A stretch of DNA of 5,317 bases. It comes from Chloroflexota bacterium. GTDB taxonomy: Bacteria > Chloroflexota > UBA6077. The stretch lies in the NCBI GenBank assembly GCA_021786215.1, contig JAJYNT010000305.1, forward strand, positions 1 to 5,317, in the 5' to 3' direction. The position numbers and the translations under genes are program-made. Of this stretch, positions 1 through 5,317 are shown one piece after another. The notes beneath the pieces were generated by a model. The model was not told where the DNA came from. It did no database searches and saw nothing but the letters and a program-made list of their open reading frames with translations. Numbering within the stretch: the stretch's first letter is position 1; every line of letters starts with the position of its first letter.

Positions 1-86
1 AAGGGTCTTGCGGCCGCGGCCGGCGTGAAGAGCAGAGCGAGGGCCGCTACCAGGGTGAGCAGGACCAGAACAAAGTTGCGAAACAT
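1..86 (-). CDS. Partial gene for a secreted or membrane-anchored protein (signal peptide only)
   Basis: Only the first 28 codons are present; the gene runs off the left edge. The translation starts MFRNFVLVLLTLVAALALLF and continues TPAAAARP. This is a classic signal peptide: a short N-region with one Arg, a hydrophobic core of about 16 residues, and an Ala-rich stretch (AAAA) suited to signal peptidase I cleavage. No lipobox Cys is seen before the edge. The start is well supported by GAGGAG at 93-98, six bases from the ATG (84-86). The product is therefore probably exported, but its function cannot be read from this fragment. It lies downstream of the HD-GYP array on the same strand, but the 133-base gap holds its own extended -10 promoter, so it may be transcribed separately. 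It could also be a single N-terminal membrane anchor. Confidence 0.72.
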   Translation of the reverse strand, partial: MFRNFVLVLLTLVAALALLFTPAAAARP

Positions 87-177
87 GGTTCGCTCCTCTC
101 TCGATTGTCAGATGGCTGAGACGAATGCAGGACTGCTTGGAGATAACGAGGACGGTGGCCCGACTCTGACCGGCGCC

Positions 178-186
178 ATTATAGCA
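178..186 (-). promoter_or_regulatory. Extended -10 promoter for the left-edge secreted-protein gene
   Basis: On the minus strand the sequence reads TGCTATAAT: a perfect TATAAT (178-183) preceded by the extended-10 TG (185-186). No good -35 hexamer is seen 16-18 bases upstream, which fits an extended -10 promoter. Transcription would start near 171, giving a leader of about 85 bases before the ATG at 86. The site lies just after the stop codon (220-222) of the last HD-GYP gene. No stem-loop with a T-run is visible between that stop and this site, so read-through from the upstream genes remains possible. Confidence 0.55.
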
Positions 187-219
187 TCATTAGCCCAGCG
201 CAGAAGTGGAAAGGTTGAC

Positions 220-1491
220 CTATTCCCCGGCGGCCTCTTGCAGTTCCAGCGGCTCGGACGGCTCCACACTTCCAGTGCCGGCTTGAGAGGGGGCTGGGGA
301 AGGCTGGTCTCCCGCCATGTCCAGGTATGACATCACGGCCAGTTCCACATCCCTCTCTTCGCTGCTGTCCACCTCAAACGGCACGACCGGATCGCCCTGA
401 GGATCGAAGATGATCCGGATCCTCGGCCGCTGGAGGTCGTCCGGATTGATGGACGTGACGACGCCGCGGTGGCGACGGAACTTCCCGCCGATCACTACCA
501 CCTCCGTGCCTACCGGGAACACCGGCAGTATGGCGAGGAATCGCTTGACCAACTCGCGGTTAAGATGGGTTCCAGCCAACTCCCGTAAGGTAGCGGCGAC
601 CCTGATGGGTGGAAGAGCTGGCCGATAGGTGTGATCGCTGGCGAGATTCGCGTATACCTCGGCTAGGGCCGCGATCTCCGCGACGGGAAGTATCAGCCCT
701 CGACCGAAGCGACTCTGCTGCGGATACTGGAACTCATTGTTCCCTCGCAAGTTGCGGGGATACCCAGTTCCGTCCTGGCGCTCGTGGTGTTGCCACACCA
801 CTTGACGGGCGATAATGTCAGACGAGCCCATGAGCTCTCGGACGATGTCATAGCCGGCGCCGGGATGCTTGCGCATTATGGCCCACTCCTCATCTGTCAG
901 AGGGGAGGTTTTCTGCAAGATCTCCAGCGGGACTGCCAGCTTCCCGATGTCGTGAGAGAGACATCCCATGGCCAGCTGGTTCAGTTCGAAGGGTTGGAGG
1001 TGCATCCGTATGCCCAGCAGGACCCCGGCGACGGCCACGTCCACAGAATGCTCGAAAGTGTAGTTGTCGTGGCTCTTGAGCGAGGTGACTCCTGATAGGA
1101 CCTTGCTGGTCGTGGCCTGCTCGATGATGCTCTCTACATCTCGGAAGAGCTGAGCCACGTTGGGGAGTGCCGAGTTGATCAGGTTGGCCGCGACCGAACG
1201 GATAGTGTCTCCCTGTCGTGCCGATGGGGCGCCTTGAGCGATACTGAACAGCTCGCGCACATGTTTCGTGACCGAAATGTGTACTTGGTCTGACAGCACG
1301 TCAGATGGCTCTAGATCATCCGCGATGCCATCCTGAATGTACACCGAGTAGTAGCCCAGGTTCGTGAGTACGTCGATGTATCGTGAGGTCAGCGTGACGC
1401 CACGGGCCAGCAGGACACTGCCCCGGTCGTTGTAAATCTCCTTGCCCAGGCTCATGCCCGGCTGGAGGTCTTGCACGTGGACCTTGCGCAT
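220..1491 (-). CDS. HD-GYP domain protein, third (distal) copy, divergent active site
   Basis: The product is 423 residues with no signal peptide or membrane segment, so probably cytosolic. Residues 1-60 form the N-terminal domain often attached to HD-GYP proteins (MRKV..LQPGM, then a GYY.VYIQDG end). Residues 60-135 are probably helical. The HD-GYP domain spans about 138-315, with HDNYTFEHS (141-149), HDIGK (180-184), HP (209-210) and HHERQDGTGYP (235-245). Residues 325-385 form a beta-rich tail domain. This family hydrolyses c-di-GMP or related cyclic dinucleotides at a metal centre. The usual metal-ligand Asp of the AD.Y motif is Glu278 here (LAEVYANL), the common DRPYR is DHTYR, and GYPRGL is GYPRNL; both neighbouring paralogues keep the usual residues. 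A Pro/Ser/Glu-rich tail (about 394-423) is unique to this copy. The ribosome binding site is weak; the start is fixed by alignment to the paralogues. It could be an altered or inactive phosphodiesterase. Confidence 0.93.
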   Translation of the reverse strand: MRKVHVQDLQPGMSLGKEIYNDRGSVLLARGVTLTSRYIDVLTNLGYYSVYIQDGIADDLEPSDVLSDQVHISVTKHVRELFSIAQGAPSARQGDTIRSVAANLINSALPNVAQLFRDVESIIEQATTSKVLSGVTSLKSHDNYTFEHSVDVAVAGVLLGIRMHLQPFELNQLAMGCLSHDIGKLAVPLEILQKTSPLTDEEWAIMRKHPGAGYDIVRELMGSSDIIARQVVWQHHERQDGTGYPRNLRGNNEFQYPQQSRFGRGLILPVAEIAALAEVYANLASDHTYRPALPPIRVAATLRELAGTHLNRELVKRFLAILPVFPVGTEVVVIGGKFRRHRGVVTSINPDDLQRPRIRIIFDPQGDPVVPFEVDSSEERDVELAVMSYLDMAGDQPSPAPSQAGTGSVEPSEPLELQEAAGE

Positions 1492-1576
1492 GGTGGCTCA
1501 AGAACCTAACTGAGGAAGATACACACTGTACAGCTTATCACTTACCGTTGCCACATGGAAGCGGCTCGCGAGTGAT

Positions 1577-2761
1577 CTACCGAATTGCCTCACTGTAGGT
1601 CGGCGTGGCCAGCTCGATCTCCTTATCCACCGCGGTATTCACCTCGAAAGGAGGCACCTTTCTGCCGTACTGATCGAAAAGTATGCGGATGGTCGGTCGC
1701 TGGATGTCGGCGGATGAGGTCGCGGTGACCACGCCACGATGGCCCTCGAGTTTGCTTGAGATCACCACCACTTCCGTCCCAACAGGAAAGGCAGGAAGGA
1801 TCGAGAAGAAGCGCCGAACGAGCTCACGATTCAGGTGAGTGCCGGCCATCTCCCTCATGGCCGCCACGATCTCCGATGGCGTCAGAGCCCGCCGATATGG
1901 GCGGTCCGAGGCCAGAGCCGAATAGACATCGGCGACGGCGGCGATCTCCGCGGCCGGCAGGATCAGCTGTTTTCCGAAGCGAGACTCCATGGATGCACCG
2001 AAACGGTTGTCTCCCCTCAGGCCCCTGGGGTATCCGGTGCCGTCCTGCCGCTCGTGGTGCTGCCAGACGATGTGGCGGGCGATAATGTCCGAGGCTCCCA
2101 TGAACTGCTGAGTTGCCTCGTAGCCTGCTGTTGGATGCTGCTTGACCAGGGCGAATTCCTCTTCAGTCAGGCGACCCGGCTTGGCCAGCACTTCGGCAGG
2201 GACCGTCGTCTTGCCGATGTCGTGGCAGAGACAGCCCAGAGCCAGTTGGTGCAGTTCGTTCAAGGACAGGTACAGCCGTTTTCCCAGCAGCACACCCGCA
2301 ACGGTGACCTCCAGTGAGTGCTCGAATGTGTAGCTGTCGTGTGTCTTCAGGGAGGCCACTCCCGACAGGGTGTCGGCGGTCATGACCTCGTCCACTATCT
2401 TCTCAACGTCCCGATACAGCTTGGACAGCTGTGGAGCGGCCTTGTCCACCAGCTGTGCAGGGGCGATCTGCTTGCCATCCTTAGATGGCTGGGGGGTGAC
2501 GTTCTGGACTACTGTGAAGAGATCGCGCACGTGCTTGTAGGTAGCTACTCGCACCTGCTCAGAGATGATCTCGGGTGGCTCGATGTCGTCGCCAATGCCG
2601 TCGCGTATGAATACCGCATAGTAGCCCAAGGAGCGAAGGGCGTTGATGTAGCTGGCGCTGAGCTTCACCCCTTGAGATAGAAGGGTGTCGCCTCGGTCGT
2701 TGTAGATTGTCCGAGCCAGCACCATTCCGGCCCGAAGCTCATCGAGATAGGCCTTTCGCAT
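1577..2761 (-). CDS. HD-GYP domain cyclic-dinucleotide phosphodiesterase, second copy
   Basis: The product is 394 residues and aligns without gaps to the distal copy from residue 1 to about 380. By hand count about 62 of 100 residues are identical over 201-300. The layout is an N-terminal 'AGM' domain (1-60), a helical linker (60-135), HD-GYP (about 138-315) and a beta-rich C-terminal domain (about 325-385). All expected core residues are seen: HDSYTFEHS (141-149), CHDIGK (179-184), His209, HHERQDGTGYP (235-245), Asp278 in VADVY and DRPYR (286-290). It is thus probably a working phosphodiesterase of the c-di-GMP class; this is family knowledge, not shown here. There is no receiver, PAS or membrane domain, so any sensory input would have to come through the N-terminal domain or a partner. 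AGGAGA (2772-2777) lies ten bases before the ATG. It sits 60 bases after the first copy and 85 before the third, consistent with one operon. Confidence 0.95.
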   Translation of the reverse strand: MRKAYLDELRAGMVLARTIYNDRGDTLLSQGVKLSASYINALRSLGYYAVFIRDGIGDDIEPPEIISEQVRVATYKHVRDLFTVVQNVTPQPSKDGKQIAPAQLVDKAAPQLSKLYRDVEKIVDEVMTADTLSGVASLKTHDSYTFEHSLEVTVAGVLLGKRLYLSLNELHQLALGCLCHDIGKTTVPAEVLAKPGRLTEEEFALVKQHPTAGYEATQQFMGASDIIARHIVWQHHERQDGTGYPRGLRGDNRFGASMESRFGKQLILPAAEIAAVADVYSALASDRPYRRALTPSEIVAAMREMAGTHLNRELVRRFFSILPAFPVGTEVVVISSKLEGHRGVVTATSSADIQRPTIRILFDQYGRKVPPFEVNTAVDKEIELATPTYSEAIR

Positions 2762-2793
2762 CCCAGCGCAGTCTCCTGTTATTCCATCTCATA

Positions 2794-2799
2794 GTTATA
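2794..2799 (-). promoter_or_regulatory. Possible internal -10 element upstream of the second HD-GYP gene
   Basis: The 60-base gap between the first and second HD-GYP genes is noticeably AT-richer than its surroundings and contains TATAAC on the minus strand, a 5/6 match to the -10 consensus. At a 16-base spacing the -35 would be TCTTCA, only 3/6. This could give the second and third genes some independent transcription. The evidence is weak and the match could be chance. Confidence 0.25.
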
Positions 2800-2821
2800 T
2801 CGGCGCCATGTTACGTGAAGA

Positions 2822-4057
2822 TTAGGCCCGTGGGTTGCCACCCGAGATTCGGGTGTGCCCATCGGAGGCGAAGTCGAACCCCACCAGTTCGGCGTAGGAG
2901 GAGGTTGCGATCTCGATATCTTTCTCCTTGTGTGTGTCCAGCTCGAAGGGAGCAACCGCGTGGCCGCGACGATCGAAGAGGATGCGCACGACGGGACGGC
3001 TAAGGTGGGCGGGATGGATGTCGGTCACGATTCCGCGATAACCCTGCAGCTTGGGGGAGATCACCACGACCTTGGTGCTGATAGGATAGGTGGGGAGAAT
3101 GCTGAGAAATCTGGTGACGATCTCACGGTTCAGGTGGTCGCCGGCCATGGACTGGAGGGCGGCGACAATCTCGGAGGGCGACATGCCCTGGCGATAGGGA
3201 CGATCGGAGGCCAGCGCGGCATATACGTCGGCCACGGCTGCGATCTCGGCAGACTGCAGCATGAGCCCCTGCCCGTAAACCTCCTTGCCGGGGCTGAAGC
3301 GATTACTTCCCCTCAATCCCCTTGGATAGCCGGTTCCATCCTGCCGCTCGTGGTGCTGCCGGACGACATTGCGGGCGACGATGTCAGAGGCACCCATCAG
3401 ATACTGAACGATATCGTAGCCGGTCTGAGGGTGTCGCTGGATCAGCAGGAACTCCTCACGGGAGAGACGGGTCGGTTTGTTCAGTATGGACTTGGGAACG
3501 ACCATCTTGCCGATGTCATGGCAGAGGCAGCCCAGCGTCAGTTGACGTAACTCCTGCTCGGAGAGGAAGAGCCGCTGTCCCAGCATGACCCCGGCGATGG
3601 TGACCTCCAGGGAGTGTTCGTAGGTGTAGCTGTCATGGCTCTGCAAAGACACCATTCCGGAAAGGGCTTCGGCGCTGGCCACTCTAGCGATGATCGCCTC
3701 GACGTCGCGATACAGGGTGGCAAACTGGGGCTTGGCCGCCCGGGCGAACCGGGCGAGCAGCTCCCTCTGTTCCTCCGGGTCTTCCACTGCAGAGACTGAC
3801 TCAATGACGGCGAACAGCTCGTCCAGGTGCTTGTAGGTGAGGTTGCGCAGTCTAGGTGTGAGGATGTCCGGGGGCTCCACGTCGTCGCCTACACCATCCT
3901 GGATGTAGACAATGTAGTAGCCATACTTCTTCAGGGCGTCGATGTACTGCTCCGTGAGCGTGACCCCGGCACTCAAAAGCACGTCTCCACGTCTGTTGTG
4001 GATGTCCTTGCCCAGGATCATGCCGGGCTCGATTATGTCGAGGGTCACTTTCCGCAT
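2822..4057 (-). CDS. HD-GYP domain cyclic-dinucleotide phosphodiesterase, first (promoter-proximal) copy
   Basis: The product is 411 residues from the chosen start. An ATG 11 codons upstream (at 4090) is also in frame, but 4057 is preferred: it gives the MRKV....I.PGM beginning shared by both paralogues, has a strong ribosome binding site (4062-4068), and leaves a normal leader after the promoter at 4109-4137. The N-terminal domain (1-60) ends GYYIVYIQDG. The HD-GYP domain keeps HDSYTYEHS (141-149), CHDIGK (179-184), His209, HHERQDGTGYP (235-245), Asp277 in VADVY and DRPYR (285-289). A beta-rich C-terminal domain follows (from about 320). Compared with the second copy there is a one-residue deletion near residue 260 and a longer, unrelated tail ending GGNPRA. 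It is probably an active cytosolic phosphodiesterase of the c-di-GMP class and the first gene of the operon. Tyr144, four residues before His148, stands where trinuclear HD-GYP enzymes have Glu, suggesting a two-metal site (inference). Confidence 0.94.
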   Translation of the reverse strand: MRKVTLDIIEPGMILGKDIHNRRGDVLLSAGVTLTEQYIDALKKYGYYIVYIQDGVGDDVEPPDILTPRLRNLTYKHLDELFAVIESVSAVEDPEEQRELLARFARAAKPQFATLYRDVEAIIARVASAEALSGMVSLQSHDSYTYEHSLEVTIAGVMLGQRLFLSEQELRQLTLGCLCHDIGKMVVPKSILNKPTRLSREEFLLIQRHPQTGYDIVQYLMGASDIVARNVVRQHHERQDGTGYPRGLRGSNRFSPGKEVYGQGLMLQSAEIAAVADVYAALASDRPYRQGMSPSEIVAALQSMAGDHLNREIVTRFLSILPTYPISTKVVVISPKLQGYRGIVTDIHPAHLSRPVVRILFDRRGHAVAPFELDTHKEKDIEIATSSYAELVGFDFASDGHTRISGGNPRA

Positions 4058-4061
4058 TGGG

Positions 4062-4068
4062 ACCTCCA
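4062..4068 (-). promoter_or_regulatory. Ribosome binding site that decides the start of the first HD-GYP gene
   Basis: TGGAGGT on the minus strand lies four bases before the ATG at 4055-4057. The alternative in-frame ATG at 4088-4090 has no comparable purine-rich site and would fall only about a dozen bases after the predicted transcription start. This supports 4057 as the true start. Confidence 0.7.
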
Positions 4069-4108
4069 GAGGCGAGTAGCGGAGACGCATGGTGGATGCA
4101 ACGGAGCG

Positions 4109-4137
4109 ATTCTATTGCAGCAAGCCTCGGCTGTCTA
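4109..4137 (-). promoter_or_regulatory. Sigma-70-type promoter of the HD-GYP operon
   Basis: On the minus strand, TAGACA (-35, 4132-4137) and TAGAAT (-10, 4109-4114) are separated by exactly 17 bases. Each hexamer matches the consensus at 5 of 6 positions. The start point would be near 4102, giving a leader of about 45 bases to the ATG at 4057. It is the best minus-strand promoter match I found upstream of the three HD-GYP genes and probably drives all of them. Confidence 0.65.
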
Positions 4138-4180
4138 TTGTCTCCGACTAGGGGGTCATCGCGGGGAAGGGTGATTTGGC

Positions 4181-4248
4181 CTCGGCCGTGAACGGCCGGG
4201 CTAAGAGCATCGGCCAGGCCACGGTTAGCCCGGCCCCGCGGGGCCGAG
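4181..4248. repeat. GC-rich cluster of nested perfect inverted repeats in the divergent spacer
   Basis: Four perfect inverted repeats overlap in 68 bases. (a) CGGCCGT/ACGGCCG, 4183-4189 with 4192-4198. (b) GGCCGGGCTAA/TTAGCCCGGCC, 4194-4204 with 4225-4235, 11 bp around a 20-base loop. (c) CGGCCCCGCGGGGCCG, a 16-base perfect palindrome at 4231-4246. (d) CTCGGCC/GGCCGAG, 4181-4187 with 4242-4248, enclosing everything. Pairs (a) and (c) compete with (d), so two folds are possible: a row of hairpins, or one long closed stem-loop around (b). Outside (d), GTGA (4171-4174) and TCAC (4252-4255) also match. The element lies upstream of both predicted transcription starts, so it is in neither leader. 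There is no T-run beside it, so it does not look like a simple intrinsic terminator. It could be a REP-like element, a protein-binding site or an unrecognised small RNA. It does not look like a tRNA: no T-arm motif was found. Confidence 0.6.
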
Positions 4249-4264
4249 ACGTCACACAAGACCG

Positions 4265-4283
4265 CGAGGAGCCCGACTCCTCG
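4265..4283. repeat. Perfect 7-bp inverted repeat in the selD upstream region
   Basis: CGAGGAG (4265-4271) and CTCCTCG (4277-4283) are exact reverse complements separated by CCCGA. No T-run follows on either strand, so a terminator is unlikely. The repeat is centred about 60 bases upstream of the predicted selD -35 box, a reasonable place for a regulator site, but no known operator is recognised. The rest of the spacer (4138-4180 and 4284-4336) shows nothing I can name. Confidence 0.4.
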
Positions 4284-4336
4284 AAAGCCACCGCGAACTG
4301 CCGCGTTGTGGGGCGGCGACCCATCCTGAAGGCTCG

Positions 4337-4365
4337 TTGCCCTGCCGGTATAGCTACCGTATACT
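4337..4365 (+). promoter_or_regulatory. Sigma-70-type promoter of selD
   Basis: TTGCCC (-35, 4337-4342, 4/6) and TATACT (-10, 4360-4365, 5/6) are separated by exactly 17 bases. Transcription would begin near 4372, leaving a short leader of roughly 22 bases that contains only the ribosome binding site. That leaves no room for a leader riboswitch. Confidence 0.6.
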
Positions 4366-4393
4366 ACCAGGGAGAACAGGCTTAGGGGGATTC

Positions 4394-5317
4394 ATGACCA
4401 AAGGCAAAGCGATCCGCTTGACCTCATTGGCCAGCTGCGCCGGTTGAGCAGGCAAGATGGGTCCGTTGGACCTCGAGAAGATACTGAAGCCGCTGGCTCA
4501 ATACAACCACCCGGATCTGCTGGTGGGGTTGAAGACCGGTGACGACGCCGCCGTGTTCAAGCTTGGGGACAAGGCCGTCATCGAGACCGTGGACTTCTTC
4601 GCCCCGGTAGTTGACGATCCCTACAGCTACGGTGCGATCGCGGCGGCAAACGCCATGAGCGACGTCTACGCCATGGGTGGGGAGGTGTTGTTTGCCTTGA
4701 ACGTGACGGCTTTCCCTGAGGATCTGCCCGCGGAGATCATGTCATCCATCCTGCGGGGCGGAGCTGAAAAGGTGGCCGAGGCCGGAGGGGTCATAGTTGG
4801 CGGCCACACCGTGATAGACAAGGAACCAAAGTATGGCCTCTGTGTGACTGGGATCGGGGATCCATCCCGGATTACCACCAAGGGGCAGGCGCGTCCGGGG
4901 GAGTTGCTGGTGCTGACCAAGCCGCTGGGTACCGGGGCGATCACAACCGCGCACAAGGCGGATGTGGTCGAGGAGAGCCATCTGCGAGCCGCGGTCGAGA
5001 GCATGCTGCAGCTAAACCGTACGGCGGCCCGACTGCTGAGGGGGGCAGGAGTTCAGGCCTGTACCGATGTCACCGGGTTCGGCTTGTTGGGCCACGCCTC
5101 GGAGATGTCGGAGGCCAGCGGGCTTCGGCTTCGGATCGACTCGGCAAAGATCCCGTTGCTACCCGGCGCGGTGGATTATGCGCGGGCCGGTACCCTGCCG
5201 GGTGGGCTAGGACGCAACCGGGCCTACCTGTTAGGAACTGGAGAGGCGACGGGTGTGCGAGTGCAACTCGAGGATACGGTGGGCCCAGAGTTGGCCGACC
5301 TGCTGATGGATCCCGAG
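4394..5317 (+). CDS. selD: Selenophosphate synthetase (selenide, water dikinase), selenocysteine-containing, 3' end missing
   Basis: SelD makes selenophosphate from selenide and ATP, the selenium donor for selenocysteyl-tRNA and selenouridine. 308 codons are present; the family is usually about 345, so roughly 40 are lost at the right edge. Codon 18 is TGA (4445-4447) in CAG-U-AGK, aligning with catalytic Cys17 of E. coli SelD, followed by the conserved Lys (Lys21). The frame stays open to the edge with SelD landmarks: TGDDAAVF (48-55), NAMSDVYAMGG (86-96), GGHT (136-139) and TDVTGFGLLGH (224-234). Asp51, Asp90 and Asp225 match the metal-binding Asp residues of E. coli SelD. Cys15 makes a CxxU pair with Sec18; the second Cys of the E. 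coli CGC motif is Gly20 here. AGGGGG (4384-4389) lies four bases before the ATG. An ATG at 4457 (codon 22) would avoid the TGA but would lose the catalytic loop, so it is rejected. A standard gene caller would truncate or miss this gene. Confidence 0.95.
4445..4473 (+). promoter_or_regulatory. UGA selenocysteine codon with bacterial SECIS hairpin in selD
   Basis: The UGA at 4445-4447 is followed by a hairpin: GGGUCC (4459-4464) pairs with GGACCU (4468-4473), five Watson-Crick pairs plus one G-U, closing a three-base loop GUU (4465-4467). The loop begins 18 bases after the UGA, with 17 bases between. A short stem with a G (here GU) at the start of the apical loop at this distance fits the bacterial SECIS pattern bound by SelB. 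In addition UUGAGC (4444-4449) can pair with GCUCAA (4496-4501), which would enclose the hairpin; this could be chance. Confidence 0.75.

Noticed and set aside
87..219. Intrinsic terminator for the HD-GYP operon
   Set aside because: No stem-loop followed by a T-run is visible on the minus strand between the stop codon at 220 and the next gene.
25..330. Plus-strand open frame at the left edge
   Set aside because: It is antisense to the signal-peptide gene and to the 3' end of the distal HD-GYP gene; its Arg-rich start is the mirror of the hydrophobic signal peptide.
1516..1533. Possible promoter and CTGTACAG palindrome before the distal HD-GYP gene
   Set aside because: The -10-like TATCTT is only 4/6 with no -35 at proper spacing, and an isolated 8-base palindrome is expected by chance.
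2855..3550. Long plus-strand open frame (231 codons) opposite the first HD-GYP gene
   Set aside because: It lies wholly antisense to a gene with clear family motifs, has no recognisable domain, and comparable antisense frames occur opposite the paralogues. It is a GC-driven shadow.
3852..4259. Minus-strand open frame covering the spacer and the 5' end of the first HD-GYP gene
   Set aside because: It is in another frame over a well-supported gene, lacks a convincing start site, and crosses the promoter and the palindromes.
4171..4290. Possible tRNA-Sec (selC) gene in the spacer beside selD
   Set aside because: The stems are palindromic rather than cloverleaf. I found no T-arm GGTTC.A motif, no TCA anticodon loop flanked by a 5-bp stem, and no 3' CCA on either strand.
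4176..4385. Short plus-strand open frame upstream of selD
   Set aside because: It starts at a TTG with no ribosome binding site, runs through the palindrome cluster and across the selD promoter, and its translation resembles no protein.
4394..4447. selD as a pseudogene broken by an early stop
   Set aside because: The TGA is exactly at the catalytic Cys/Sec site, a SECIS-like hairpin follows it, and the frame is otherwise intact to the window edge.

Overview
The window comes from a bacterium with fairly high GC that must decode UGA as selenocysteine. This follows from the partial selD gene at the right edge, which carries an in-frame TGA exactly at the catalytic Cys/Sec position of selenophosphate synthetase. 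No rRNA, tRNA, CRISPR array or insertion sequence is visible. The lineage cannot be fixed from the sequence. An anaerobic, Sec-using group such as Chloroflexota or Bacillota is a guess only.

Layout from left to right. (1) Positions 1-86, minus strand: the first 28 codons of a gene that runs off the left edge. It has a strong ribosome binding site and an evident N-terminal signal peptide, and a consensus extended -10 promoter lies upstream (178-186). (2) Positions 220-4057, minus strand: three tandem paralogous genes, each encoding an HD-GYP protein of about 400 residues with the same three-part architecture. The parts are an N-terminal 'PGM' domain, a central HD-GYP domain and a small beta-rich C-terminal domain. 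The transcription order is 4057->2822, 2761->1577, 1491->220, with gaps of 60 and 85 bases, so they probably form one operon read from a good sigma-70-type promoter at 4109-4137. The distal copy has substitutions at conserved positions, including one metal ligand. (3) Positions 4138-4336: a non-coding divergent spacer with a GC-rich nest of perfect inverted repeats (4181-4248) and a separate 7-bp hairpin (4265-4283). (4) Positions 4337-5317, plus strand: a sigma-70-like promoter, a short leader, and selD, cut by the right edge after 308 codons. A bacterial-type SECIS hairpin lies directly after the UGA.

Working together: the HD-GYP array is probably a cyclic-dinucleotide (c-di-GMP class) phosphodiesterase module made by gene duplication, with at least one copy diverging. 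SelD makes selenophosphate for selenocysteine (and possibly selenouridine) synthesis. Nothing in the sequence links the two functions except the shared divergent intergenic region. The most notable items are the Sec-containing SelD with its SECIS, the triplicated HD-GYP operon with a divergent member, and the unexplained palindrome cluster between the two divergent promoters.
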